Shown here piece after piece: positions 54,013 to 63,606 of a stretch of DNA of 64,000 nucleotides. The DNA comes from Aquimarina sp. RZ0 (GTDB lineage Bacteria; Bacteroidota; Bacteroidia; Flavobacteriales; Flavobacteriaceae), in NCBI RefSeq assembly GCF_008370685.1, contig NZ_VTZU01000001.1, forward strand, positions 1 to 64,000, in the 5' to 3' direction. Made by a program: the position numbers and the translations under genes. Within the stretch, counting starts at the first letter, position 1. Every line of letters starts with the position of its first letter. Under the pieces are notes generated by a model. It had not been told where the DNA came from and made no database searches. It saw only the letters and a list, made by a program, of their open reading frames with translations.

Positions 54013-55083
54013 ATGAGATTTTTACTATTTATACCGATTTCTATTTCACTTTTTTTCTGGATTTCAGCTCATAAAAAAACTATTAGACAAGATTTTACAG
54101 AGGTTGAAATCGAAATTATTTATGAAGACACCATAAGTATAAGAGCTATTGCATTAGACGAAGATTTATTAATGTATGCTGGTAGTCATGGGAAATACGG
54201 ATATTTTAGAAAGAGTAAAAATCAAAAGTTTGTTCCTGTAAAAAATGCTACTATTGATTATAATGGAACGAAACCTCATTTTAGGGCAATTGATAGCAAC
54301 GCTAGTAATTTTTTTATATTGAGTATTGAGTCACCTGCACTATTATATAAGATTAATAAAAAAACGGGAGCAATAAAATTGCAGTATGTAGAGGAAGGCG
54401 CACATATTTTTTATGATTCAATTTCTTTTTGGAATGATAATGAAGGAGTTGCCATGGGAGACCCAATAGATGGATGTTTATCAATTATCGTTACAAGAGA
54501 TGGTGGAGAAACGTGGAAAAAGGTTTCTTGTGAGAAACTACCACCTATGGTTGATGGAGAAGCTGCGTTTGCAGCGAGTAATGGAAATATAGCTATTGTT
54601 GGTGATCAAACCTGGATTATTTCCGGTGGTTTTAAATCTAGAGTTTTTTATTCACCAGATAAAGGGAAGAACTGGATGGTTTATGAAACTCCAATTATTC
54701 AGGGTTCTACCACAACAGGAGGATATTCTGTGGATTTTTATGATGATAGAAATGGAGTTATTTTTGGTGGTGACTATACAAATCCCGAAAATAATGATAA
54801 AAATAAGGCAATTACAAAAGATGGGGGAAAGACTTGGAATCTAGTTGCGAATGGGGTAGGAGCGGGATATAAAAGTTGTATTCGATATATTCCTAACAGT
54901 GAGGCCAAAGGAATGGTAGGAGTAGGTTTTACCGGGATTTCTGTTTCGAATGATTCTGGAGTTACCTGGAATACTATTAGTAATGAGAGTTTTTATACAA
55001 TTCGGTTTATGAATGATAGTACAGCAATTGCAGCTGGAAAGAATAGAATAGCCAAGGTAACTTTTAAAACCTCCAAAAAGTAA
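54013..55083 (+). CDS. Exported BNR/Asp-box beta-propeller protein
   Basis: This protein of about 356 aa has an N-terminal hydrophobic signal (MRFLLFIPISISLFFWISA). Later residues show repeated Asp-box-like blades, for example TRDGGETWKKVS, SPDKGKNWMVY, TKDGGKTWNLV and NDSGVTWNTI, in a six- or seven-bladed propeller of the Ycf48/sialidase-like class. No sialidase Arg triad is evident, so I do not call it an enzyme. The ATG at 54013 is preferred over the TTG at 54007. It is divergent from the methyltransferase gene. Confidence 0.8.
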   Translation: MRFLLFIPISISLFFWISAHKKTIRQDFTEVEIEIIYEDTISIRAIALDEDLLMYAGSHGKYGYFRKSKNQKFVPVKNATIDYNGTKPHFRAIDSNASNFFILSIESPALLYKINKKTGAIKLQYVEEGAHIFYDSISFWNDNEGVAMGDPIDGCLSIIVTRDGGETWKKVSCEKLPPMVDGEAAFAASNGNIAIVGDQTWIISGGFKSRVFYSPDKGKNWMVYETPIIQGSTTTGGYSVDFYDDRNGVIFGGDYTNPENNDKNKAITKDGGKTWNLVANGVGAGYKSCIRYIPNSEAKGMVGVGFTGISVSNDSGVTWNTISNESFYTIRFMNDSTAIAAGKNRIAKVTFKTSKK

Positions 55084-55084
55084 A

Positions 55085-55225
55085 TACACTACAACAAACT
55101 CATTATTTTTTTGTAGTCTACATAACCACCTTTATTGTTTGATCCATCAATGATTTTTTTCAGTCTCTTCACTTGCAAACTAGTCTTTAGAGGTATAAGT
55201 TCTTTTTTAACGTATTCTCAGAAAC
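55085..55225 (-). pseudogene. Possible gene remnant next to a family A repeat
   Basis: A minus-strand open stretch of about 47 codons between stops has the sequence KRLKKIIDGSNNKGGYVDYK toward its end and stops at IMSLL. It looks protein-like, but has no start codon and no family I recognise. It lies 12 bp from the family A repeat at 55238, and may be the tail of a gene disrupted at this spot. Confidence 0.25.
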
Positions 55226-55237
55226 CTATGGTTCTTA

Positions 55238-55399
55238 TACGATTTGTGGTTAAAAAATTCGTATAAATTCATTGAATTATTTTTTCTTTATGCAAGGCAA
55301 AAAAATCAAGCATAGCTATAGCTACGGTTTATTTTTTAAACGAAGTAGAAAGGAAAAAGAAACGATGAATATGCGAAATTTTTAGTTATAAATCGTATT
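55238..55399 (+). repeat. Family A palindromic repeat, copy 3
   Basis: Nearly identical to 23618-23779 and to the reverse complement of 18-179. It lies in the convergent gap between the BNR-protein gene and the eCIS ATPase gene. As for the others, the arms pair across TAGCTATAGCTA. Coordinates are good to one or two bases. Confidence 0.9.
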
Positions 55400-55599
55400 A
55401 GTATACACCTGGATACTAGAAAATATCTCTCGTTTTCTCTTAGCTTCTTTATTTTTGCATATCAGAAAACGAGAACTCATACAAAAACTATACAGGATTT
55501 AGTTTACCAAACGTTTGCTTTGAAAAGAAAGCATTTCTGAGGATCGTAACAATTCGATGGGCAGTATTAGGAGGTAAGTTTGATGTTTTGCGTATATGA
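55400..55599. other. Remaining gap beyond the eCIS ATPase gene
   Basis: About 200 bp after the ATPase stop. A short minus-strand open stretch reads PNTAHRIVTILRNAFFSKQT before a stop; it has no start or family. No clear terminator hairpin is visible before the family A repeat, so the repeat itself might provide the 3' end of the eCIS transcript. Confidence 0.35.
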
Positions 55600-56922
55600 T
55601 CACATCATTTTTCCTTCTTTTATATATTCTTTTTTGATACCATTAATGATATCTTCAGAGCTGATCTCTTTTTTGTTTTTGGCAATCGTTTGGATTGAAG
55701 CATATTGTATAGCGTTTATGATATTAGCTCCTGTAATATTATATTGAGTGGCGATTTCTTCTAAATTGATAGTATTAGCTAAGGTTGCTATTTGTGGAAT
55801 ATTGTGCTTCCATAATAAAAGTCTTTCTTTTTTAGTTGGATTTTTAAACGCTATAATGGATTGAAACCTTCTTGTAAAAGCGATATCAATATTCTTTTTA
55901 AAGTTAGATGCCAGTATAACCAAGCCATTATAGTTTTCTATCCGTTGTAACAAATAAGAGACTTCCTGATTGGCATATTTGTCATGTGCATCTCTAACCT
56001 CTGTACGTTTTCCGAAAATGGCATCTGCTTCGTCAAAGAATAGTATCCAGTTTTTATTTTCTGCTTTGTTGAATAAGTTTGCAAGGTTTTTTTCGGTTTC
56101 TCCGATAAACTTAGATACTACCATAGATAGATCTATTCTGTAGACATCTTTCTGAGTATATTTGCCAAGAAGAGTAGCTGTTAATGTTTTTCCGGTTCCG
56201 GGAGGACCAGAAAACAATACCCTATATCCTGGTTTTATTCGTTTACCCATATTCCAATCAGTTCTAAACGTTTTTTCGTGAGCTAACCAGGTTTCTATTT
56301 CGCGAACCTGTTGCATGGTTTCCTGATCAAGAATAAGATCATTCCAAATTAATTCTGTGGTAATCCGTTGCGCAGGAAATTTTTCACTTAATTCCGGATG
56401 TACTATTTTTTCTTTAGTAATCCACGATAAATATTCTTCATCAATTAATAAACGCCCGCTCATTTCTGGTTCTCCTTTATCAGGAATGTCCAGAGATATA
56501 ATATTATTCCTTTTAAAGATATGTTGAGAATCAAAAATCTCAGATATTTCGATTCTTTTTTGGATATCGTTTCCGGCAAGAATATATAAAACAGTATTCC
56601 CTGTTGGAAAAATACCTCGAAATTGTGAGCCTTTTATACCTCCAAATTCTGGAAATTCTCCTCCATCAGGAAAATAATTTTCTAATATACTGTTTAAAAA
56701 TCCAGGAGATACATGAGGAACCAGCGCAAGCAGTAAAATAGTTGCTTCGATAAATGGGAGTTCGGTTTTTTTGATGAATTTAGAAATAGACGAATTATCA
56801 AAATTCTCTGGAATATATTCTGGAATATTTTGTGTTTCTCCGGAGCGTTCAGATTTTAAACGATGTTTAATTACCGAAGCCAAAAAATCAAAGGGGGAGT
56901 TTGTAGTAGTATCTGTATCCAT
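55600..56922 (-). CDS. eCIS-associated AAA+ ATPase (Afp15/Pvc15-like)
   Basis: This 440-aa protein has an N-terminal recruitment domain (about 1-190) and a C-terminal AAA+ domain with Walker A GPPGTGKT (239-246), Walker B ILFFDEAD (293-300), sensor-1 N340 in LASN, and arginine finger candidates R351/R352. Such ATPases are standard in extracellular contractile injection system loci (Afp15-like) and are thought to help assembly or cargo loading. It overlaps the muramidase gene by one base (TAATG). It is the last gene of the visible cluster. Confidence 0.88.
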   Translation of the reverse strand: MDTDTTTNSPFDFLASVIKHRLKSERSGETQNIPEYIPENFDNSSISKFIKKTELPFIEATILLLALVPHVSPGFLNSILENYFPDGGEFPEFGGIKGSQFRGIFPTGNTVLYILAGNDIQKRIEISEIFDSQHIFKRNNIISLDIPDKGEPEMSGRLLIDEEYLSWITKEKIVHPELSEKFPAQRITTELIWNDLILDQETMQQVREIETWLAHEKTFRTDWNMGKRIKPGYRVLFSGPPGTGKTLTATLLGKYTQKDVYRIDLSMVVSKFIGETEKNLANLFNKAENKNWILFFDEADAIFGKRTEVRDAHDKYANQEVSYLLQRIENYNGLVILASNFKKNIDIAFTRRFQSIIAFKNPTKKERLLLWKHNIPQIATLANTINLEEIATQYNITGANIINAIQYASIQTIAKNKKEISSEDIINGIKKEYIKEGKMM

Positions 56923-57749
56923 TATAAGTTTTTATATTTATCGTACGCTTTTTTTAGTTTTGTATGATATTTATATTTTTTATATCCAGAACCATTATAT
57001 CCTTTGGCAAAAGCTTCCCAGTTTTTACTTTTAAGATGCCTCACAAGATTATTGGCTTCCAGAAATTTGCCAAAAGCTTCCAGGTGTTTACCTTCATCTT
57101 CATACATTCTGGAAACAAAAGCGTCTATAGACGAATACCCTAAGTTTTTATAGTGATAGCCCATAATCTGAAATGCTCCCCAGGAAGCAGAAGCGTATGC
57201 AGCATTGTGTATTGCAGGTAAATCACTCATTCCGGCAGCTTTTTCTAGTCGGTCATATTCTCTGGATCCTCCTACATAATTGTCCCTGTTTGGAGAAGGG
57301 TGCAAGACATTTTTGGTAAATTCAGTTTGATAGTCTTCTGGATTTAAGTTGGCTTTTTTGAGTTGTTTCCAAAAGACATGACCCTCAAACAAAATTTTCG
57401 GTCTCCCATCAATTAAAAACCCTTTTCCATTACTCTCGATTTCATTGACTGCCTTTACCGAAGCTAATTCCAGATCATATTGTACTGAAAAATCTATCAA
57501 ATCCTGTTCTGATAGTAATTTATCCTGATATTCCAGAGATGATTGTTCTGCAGAAATAAGCTTAGTCCAGGTTTTGAGACCTACAATTCCGTCAATTACG
57601 AGATTATTTTTTTGCTGAAAGTCCCTGATCGACGTATCAGTATCTTTTCCAAAATAATTGGAAACAAAAACGTTATATCCGAGTTTTACCAATATCTGTT
57701 CTAAAAAATTTACTTCTTCTCCTCTTGATCTATACCGTAGTGTTTTCAT
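56922..57749 (-). CDS. Peptidoglycan-binding muramidase of the eCIS cluster
   Basis: This 275-aa protein has an N-terminal PG_binding_1 domain (about 4-66, GYNVFVSNYFGKDTD and GIVGLKTWTKL) and a C-terminal N-acetylmuramidase (DUF3380/PF11860-like) domain (about 78-272). Motifs are VKAVNEIESNGKGF (98-111), with the probable catalytic Glu at E105, and ASWGAFQIMGYHY (188-200). No signal peptide is visible, so export is by cell lysis or by the CIS itself, unless it acts in the cytoplasm as a spike-associated lysozyme. It begins 44 bp after the giant gene and overlaps the ATPase gene start. Confidence 0.85.
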   Translation of the reverse strand: MKTLRYRSRGEEVNFLEQILVKLGYNVFVSNYFGKDTDTSIRDFQQKNNLVIDGIVGLKTWTKLISAEQSSLEYQDKLLSEQDLIDFSVQYDLELASVKAVNEIESNGKGFLIDGRPKILFEGHVFWKQLKKANLNPEDYQTEFTKNVLHPSPNRDNYVGGSREYDRLEKAAGMSDLPAIHNAAYASASWGAFQIMGYHYKNLGYSSIDAFVSRMYEDEGKHLEAFGKFLEANNLVRHLKSKNWEAFAKGYNGSGYKKYKYHTKLKKAYDKYKNL

Positions 57750-57793
57750 GTGTAATTAATTTTAAATTGGTTTTGAATACTAACTCATATATC

Positions 57794-60700
57794 CTACTTT
57801 TTCTTATAAACTACTTTTGTACCATCATTCGTTTTTTCGAAACCAAGTTTTTTAACAAGCGCTTCGTAATCTGTATCTTCTCCGAATCCTCCCCAGTCTT
57901 TTCCATCAATCATATACTGCATTTTCAGGAACTGACCAGGCACATCTTTGATGTCTTTACTAATTTCTGAGCGCAGCGCTTTGGTCAATCGTTGTTCTGC
58001 ATCATCAATTAATTTGTTATCCAATAGTTTTATATCTTTATCAGCACGAGTATCTTTTCCAAATTCTTTTTTTAATAACGCTTCCAGGTTTTTAGCATTC
58101 TGGATTTCTTCATCAATGTGCGCCGTAACGTTCATTTTGTATCTATGATCTTCTCCTAGTGGAGCAAGAAATTCAGCCATTTTATCCTCTTTACCCAGCA
58201 TAAAACTTTGCCCTACATTATATTTTTCTGAAGATGGGTAAATATTCAAAGCTTCGTTACGCCCGGATCCTCCAAAGCGATCTCCTATTAAATGTGCATT
58301 ATGAAATCCTGATACCGCAGAATCCGTTTGCCCTCTTACGTTTCCTTCGGGTTTAAATTTTAAGCCTTCAGCTTTTACAGTTCTTTTTTGTACCTTATTA
58401 GGTATGCCTTCCAGTGCTTCTGTGAATGACATCGCGACTTCTAAATCAGGACCTGCTTGCCCATCGTGAGTTTTTGTTTTATAAGTAGCAATATAATTTC
58501 CATCACTGTTTTGGGCAATGGTTAATTCTGAAGGAACATAATTTTTGTGATCAGGGACATATTCTCTTTCTTTTCCCATTTCTAAAACTCCATCATTGAT
58601 GAATAACTGGGGAGCATTTTTTTTTACAGCCTCTGAGGTTCTTTGTATAATAAAAGTTGTGGGTTTAGCATCATTGTCTTTATTTCTTACCACGGCAGTA
58701 TAATCCGTTCCCGAGGTATCTGATTTAAAACCTGCCAGGAATCTGGGATCTCCGGTTTTGGCAACAACACGTTGACTAATGTGTTTTCTAACTTTTTGAG
58801 GAATTTCGAATAGGTTATCTAATTCATCAAGTAATTGGATTAAGATTCGTTTAAGTTTATCTTGTTTACTTTCTAAAGCATCATCTCCTTTTTCAGCATC
58901 CTTAATCACTTTTTGACTCTCTGGTTTCTTTTGCGCTTGTTCTAAGATTTTTTCTACTTTTTCTCCATCTCTATCCAGCTCTCCTCGTAAGGTTTCGACC
59001 TTGGTTATTAAACCTAATTTTTCATTCTTTTTGGCTACATCATCAATTTTAGCTGTTTTTTTCTTCCAGCTATCGATCTTTTTGTCCAGAGGACCAGGTG
59101 TGCTTGCCATCATTACCTCTACGCCTTTCCCCGAAGTATCAATCCATTGCTTGTGGCTCTCTTTTCCACTTTTGAAGGTAACTACTTTACCAACTTCAGT
59201 GTCTTTCAACTTACCCGACGCAATGTCTTTGTTTTTCTGCTTTTTATTTTTCTTTCCTTTTTTCTTAGAGAACAGTTTTTTACCCCATTTTTTAGCTTTA
59301 CTAATAAGCTTATCAATTGCTTTATCAATCCTCTTACGAATCTTTTTAATGATTTTTTGTACTTTTCCTGTCAGTCCGGTTATACCCGATAAAGAGGCTA
59401 AGAAACCAATCATTACAGGTAATGCCTTGGCAAGTGCCATTTCGATACCTTTGGCTACTCCCGCGACATTTCCTGCAGCAAGCTGTTTGATACTATTGGT
59501 AAAGGCAGTGACCAATTCAAAGATCTGAGAGGCACGCTCCACAAAAAACTTAACAATATCAATGATCATCATAGCAGCTTTTACAAACGCTCCTGCCGGA
59601 CTCATTAATCCTAAAACCCATTTGATACCTGCCTCAACCACTTTAGTAATGATCATATCTCTAATGCCATCCATCACAGTTTCTTTAAGATCTGTAAAAG
59701 ATTCTTTGATATAATCCCAGAGCCCGTTAATTCCTTTTTCTCTAATTATCTGAAACATCTCAAATCCGGTTTCTAATGCCTGTACAACGGGTTCTCCTAT
59801 ATGTTTTACTGCCTTTGCTCTAAAATAATCCCAGGTTAATCCCATGATCTGCATAGAAAGATCGAATATGCCACTCAGGCTAAATAAATTTTCCGGGAGT
59901 GTTATCCCAACTCCTCCCAGAGAACCGGTAAGCCATTCGATCAACCCTGTGATTAAATGTTTTTTGATGTTGGCACCAAAGTTTTCAAAGCCTTGTTTAA
60001 TGCCCGAAATAAGATTGCTTAAAAAACCGATTGGATCTTGTATAATGGCACCGATAGCTTCAACCACGGCGACTAGTAAATTCACAAATAGATTTTTTAT
60101 AGCGATGATTGCTTCTACCACAGCTTTTAAGGCATTAAGAGCGGCTTCTATCCAGGTGGCACTTACACTTTCTTTGATGCTATCAAAAGATTCTCTAAGA
60201 GAATCTACATTTTCTTTATAAGATGTTGCTAATTCTTTGGCGAGTTCTTGCTCTTTTTCGCGAACGGTTTCTTCCAGTGAATCATATTGCCCTTTAAATT
60301 GATCCAAGGCATCGGTCGCCAATTTTTTCTGGTCTTCACTTAGGGTATTAAAAAAGTCTTCACTATCTTTTCTTCCTTTGTTGATTAATGCGATGGCAGC
60401 ATTCAATTCTTTAGCAATCAAGGTCGCAATCTTATCAAGAACGCTGTCCATTTTAGTGATGAAACGCTTCTTCTCCTCTTGGAATACTTTTTCGATCGCT
60501 TCTGTATCTTCTCCAAAAATTTTATCATCTATCGTAAAGAACCCATAAATATCACCTAATTTTTTCTCTACATTTTTCTCGAATGTTTTTTTAGCACTTT
60601 CAGCTTCAGTACTAAAATATGTGTCTACACCATCAGAAAGATCTTTTAGTTTGGTTTCTACATCAGTTTTGGTTTTGTTGTAGATACCTTCTAATTTTTT

Positions 60701-61978
60701 GTAGATTACTTTTTGCTGTTGTTCGTCACTCAGCTCTTTACTTACCTGATTTACTGCAACCGTAACAAAAGACCCAACTCTTCCTGTATACATTCCCTGA
60801 AGACCTTTACTACCCTGATTCGCCGCTTTTCCCTGGGCATTATTTAGGATAGCTCGTTCCTTTCCCCGGTATTTCTTAGGCGCTTCGGCGGCTTTTTGCT
60901 TTGCTTCATTAGAAGTTTGTAATGCAGTTGTAAATTTAGGTTCATTACTTTTGACTAATTGTTCATCTGTTATCTCATTTTCTGCTTTGTAATCATCTAT
61001 AGACGCACTCTCGTCCTCCATAGATATTTCTGAACTATGTTTTTTCTTAGGAACAGCAGCTTTGGCATTTATTGCTTTTGGTACTTTACCAATGGGATCA
61101 AATGGAAGTTTTTCTTCTTTCTCTGTTGGCAGACCACTGGAAGGAGGGTCTTTTTTCTTGATCTCTGCTGCCATAGGTCCAGACAATTTTTTATTTTCGT
61201 CTTTTACCTGTCCGGATATATTTTCTTTGATCTTATCGATCGGTTTATCTCGCTTAAAATCTTCTGCACTATCTTCATCCCTGGGCAGGTCATTTTCCAG
61301 CTGGGTAAGGTTTTCTTTTAGTAGTGCTTTAAAGGTGCTTGCTGTAAACGGTTTTTCTTTACTTTTTTCTGCTACGGCATCCATAGCTCCTATATGTTGC
61401 CGCTGATCATTTTTCTTAGTTTGATCACTTTCGGGGAGTTTTGCTGCCTTTTCTACTTCGGTTACCTTATCGCTTGCAGGTTTGTGTGTTTGCTGTTCTG
61501 TAGCACTTTTTTTTACGTGGTTTAGGGTTGCCAGAAATTTTTTATCTTTCTTTGGATTGGTATTCGTTCGGGTAATTTTCCTAGGTGTTTTTTCTTTTTC
61601 TCCTTCAGCGTCTTTCTTTTTCTTTTCTTTTGGAGGAGCTACGTTTGGAGTAGAAGCGTGAGAAGCACTTCTAGGTACCGTATTTAATTGAATTACTTTA
61701 CTACTGCCAGCACTTTTTTCCTTTATAGAAGTATCTATGGTTTTGCTTTGCTTTTTAGCTTCTTTTTGTGGAATTGTATTTTTACGGTTCTTTTTCTGCG
61801 TTTCTTTAAGTTCAGGTTTAGGCTCTTTATTGAATATTTGTTTTTTAGGAATAAAAGGATCTTCAGTTTTCTTTTTCTCTGTTTGACTTTGTTTCGTTCT
61901 TTTTTTAGCAGGAATAAAAGTCCCTTCTTTCTTAGAAGATTTAGCAACAGTTGTTGTATTTGTACGAGCGGCATTCAT
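57794..61978 (-). CDS. Giant eCIS-linked protein with predicted C-terminal nuclease
   Basis: This 1394-aa protein is encoded inside the eCIS operon. Residues 1-340 are Lys/Glu/Ser/Thr-rich and probably disordered. About 350-600 is alpha-helical coiled coil. About 605-880 is a helix-rich hydrophobic region (AALNALKAVVEAIIAIKNL, GFLASLSGITGLTG), then a very basic stretch (KKGKKNKKQKNK, 906-917). About 1050-1394 is a compact C-terminal domain. At 1226-1248 it has H-x-x-HLIGDRFGGSG with N-x-YP, the signature of DNA/RNA non-specific endonuclease-type (Endonuclea_NS_2-like) toxins, followed by N1254 and E1264. No DUF4157-like HExxH protease motif is seen. A nuclease effector loaded in or on the eCIS is inferred. 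Its start overlaps the previous stop (ATGA). Confidence 0.8.
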   Translation of the reverse strand: MNAARTNTTTVAKSSKKEGTFIPAKKRTKQSQTEKKKTEDPFIPKKQIFNKEPKPELKETQKKNRKNTIPQKEAKKQSKTIDTSIKEKSAGSSKVIQLNTVPRSASHASTPNVAPPKEKKKKDAEGEKEKTPRKITRTNTNPKKDKKFLATLNHVKKSATEQQTHKPASDKVTEVEKAAKLPESDQTKKNDQRQHIGAMDAVAEKSKEKPFTASTFKALLKENLTQLENDLPRDEDSAEDFKRDKPIDKIKENISGQVKDENKKLSGPMAAEIKKKDPPSSGLPTEKEEKLPFDPIGKVPKAINAKAAVPKKKHSSEISMEDESASIDDYKAENEITDEQLVKSNEPKFTTALQTSNEAKQKAAEAPKKYRGKERAILNNAQGKAANQGSKGLQGMYTGRVGSFVTVAVNQVSKELSDEQQQKVIYKKLEGIYNKTKTDVETKLKDLSDGVDTYFSTEAESAKKTFEKNVEKKLGDIYGFFTIDDKIFGEDTEAIEKVFQEEKKRFITKMDSVLDKIATLIAKELNAAIALINKGRKDSEDFFNTLSEDQKKLATDALDQFKGQYDSLEETVREKEQELAKELATSYKENVDSLRESFDSIKESVSATWIEAALNALKAVVEAIIAIKNLFVNLLVAVVEAIGAIIQDPIGFLSNLISGIKQGFENFGANIKKHLITGLIEWLTGSLGGVGITLPENLFSLSGIFDLSMQIMGLTWDYFRAKAVKHIGEPVVQALETGFEMFQIIREKGINGLWDYIKESFTDLKETVMDGIRDMIITKVVEAGIKWVLGLMSPAGAFVKAAMMIIDIVKFFVERASQIFELVTAFTNSIKQLAAGNVAGVAKGIEMALAKALPVMIGFLASLSGITGLTGKVQKIIKKIRKRIDKAIDKLISKAKKWGKKLFSKKKGKKNKKQKNKDIASGKLKDTEVGKVVTFKSGKESHKQWIDTSGKGVEVMMASTPGPLDKKIDSWKKKTAKIDDVAKKNEKLGLITKVETLRGELDRDGEKVEKILEQAQKKPESQKVIKDAEKGDDALESKQDKLKRILIQLLDELDNLFEIPQKVRKHISQRVVAKTGDPRFLAGFKSDTSGTDYTAVVRNKDNDAKPTTFIIQRTSEAVKKNAPQLFINDGVLEMGKEREYVPDHKNYVPSELTIAQNSDGNYIATYKTKTHDGQAGPDLEVAMSFTEALEGIPNKVQKRTVKAEGLKFKPEGNVRGQTDSAVSGFHNAHLIGDRFGGSGRNEALNIYPSSEKYNVGQSFMLGKEDKMAEFLAPLGEDHRYKMNVTAHIDEEIQNAKNLEALLKKEFGKDTRADKDIKLLDNKLIDDAEQRLTKALRSEISKDIKDVPGQFLKMQYMIDGKDWGGFGEDTDYEALVKKLGFEKTNDGTKVVYKKK

Positions 61979-63606
61979 GATTTCCAGGTGATTTGAAAGA
62001 TTCTTTTACTCCACGGCAATACTATCATACCTAATCCCCAGGGTAATTTTTTTAATAAAATATCTTGTGCCAGATGTGTTGCTTCAATACGAATACTTTT
62101 TTCTTTGAGTACAATGGTTCCTTCTCGTACTAAAAACATAGAGCGTAGCGTATCGATTCCACTTTTTTCCAGTACGATCCAATGTTTTAGAACAGCTTTT
62201 AATAATACATCACAGCACTTTTTTTCTTCATTTGATAAAGGTGCTTCTATAAAAATAGTTTGTTGAATGGGTATGCCTACTATTATTTTTTCTGTGAGGA
62301 CAGATATATCCTTACACGCATCACTGCCAGTTGCCAGATAGTGTAATAATTGCACTCCTTTATTGGGGTCAATAATTTTGCTGGATTTTAACACTCTCGT
62401 TTCGGTAAAAAATTCCTTTAGGAAAGGATGTAAAATAAACAAGCCTATATTATCAGAAATAAGAGAGGCATCAATAGTTTTTACATCTTTATATATGGAT
62501 TGTGGGTTTAGCATATCCTCAGAAGTAGTATCTAGTTGTTTTTTTAAGGATATTGTTTGATTTTCTTCTTCCTTATTGTCGTTTAGAGATGTATTTTTTA
62601 GAGGATGCAGTTCTTCTTGTTTTTTCCTGATTTTTTCCTCAATAGTTTTGATAGAAGAATCCAGACTTTCTTGTTTTTTTATTGTTTTAATATCACCTAA
62701 GGCATCCTTATTTTTAGAAGAAGTATCTATATTTTTACCATTAGGACTATTAGGAGGATTAAAAATATTTTTTATTGAATGAGTAATGTTCAAGTACTTT
62801 TTAGAATCTAATTGACATTTTGTATATAATAGTAATGCTGCTAATAAAAAAATGGTTTCTCTTGTATTATATCGAAAACTAACAATGGGTTGGAATATCG
62901 TATACAAGGTTTGAATACATCGTTCTAAAGAAGGACTTGATATTAAAACGGTTTTCCATATTTCTATTTGTGTATCCATAGGTTTTTCGGGAAATATAGT
63001 ACGCGTAATTGCCTGAAGCAGGATAACAACAAATTCAGAACTTTTATAAAATCCTGTCTTCTTGAAGAGTAATTCATCAATTGCTTCAATTTTAGTGAAT
63101 ATTGAAACAAATCGTATAGAGGCAATAGGATCTGCACTTATTATATGAATACTCTTTGAAATAAAATCGTCATCTATTTTAGTTGGAGTATTTACCCATT
63201 CCTTTATCTCTTTGGTTTCATTAGTATTGGATGTATATCCTTTCTGGAGATATTGTAGAATAAAATCTTTAACAGTTGGAGATTTTAGAATTAAAACAGT
63301 AGAATTATTAGTATTGGTTTTGTTTTTCTGAGCATTTTTGGTTTTCTCTTCCAAAAGGTAATTAAATTGTCTTAGAAATAAATGTTCAATGATTTCTGTC
63401 GAAAATTCGGTACATAGTATGTTAATATTAATTTCAGGGATGATACATTTCATTCCGGGATTTCGAGAATTCCAAGCATCCAATTGCATTTCCATTTTAG
63501 GGAACAAACGATCCTGAATAATACGATTACATTTAGTTTCGATGTTTTCTTGCACCCTAATATTAGTAAGTTTCCAATTGACCGTTATGTTCTCAATAGT
63601 ATGCAT
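61975..63606 (-). CDS. eCIS tape-measure family protein (CIS_TMP)
   Basis: This 543-aa protein has an N-terminal conserved region (INWKL-type start, ITVNWKLTNIRVQENI) and a C-terminal region with the family hallmarks LLHYLATGSDA, LRSMFLVREGTIV, and LLKKLPWGLGMIVLPWSKRIFQITW split over conserved points (KKLPWGLGMIVLPW). The central part (about 280-370) is polar and probably disordered. The family is annotated as the contractile injection system tape-measure protein; whether it sets tube length in all systems is less sure. It overlaps the preceding gene by one base (TAATG) and the giant gene by four. Confidence 0.88.
   Translation of the reverse strand: MHTIENITVNWKLTNIRVQENIETKCNRIIQDRLFPKMEMQLDAWNSRNPGMKCIIPEININILCTEFSTEIIEHLFLRQFNYLLEEKTKNAQKNKTNTNNSTVLILKSPTVKDFILQYLQKGYTSNTNETKEIKEWVNTPTKIDDDFISKSIHIISADPIASIRFVSIFTKIEAIDELLFKKTGFYKSSEFVVILLQAITRTIFPEKPMDTQIEIWKTVLISSPSLERCIQTLYTIFQPIVSFRYNTRETIFLLAALLLYTKCQLDSKKYLNITHSIKNIFNPPNSPNGKNIDTSSKNKDALGDIKTIKKQESLDSSIKTIEEKIRKKQEELHPLKNTSLNDNKEEENQTISLKKQLDTTSEDMLNPQSIYKDVKTIDASLISDNIGLFILHPFLKEFFTETRVLKSSKIIDPNKGVQLLHYLATGSDACKDISVLTEKIIVGIPIQQTIFIEAPLSNEEKKCCDVLLKAVLKHWIVLEKSGIDTLRSMFLVREGTIVLKEKSIRIEATHLAQDILLKKLPWGLGMIVLPWSKRIFQITWKS

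Noticed and set aside
57794..61978. DUF4157-type metalloprotease core in the giant eCIS protein
   Set aside because: This domain is common near eCIS genes, but I find no HExxH motif in the sequence; the nuclease-type HLIGDRFGG motif is the better reading.
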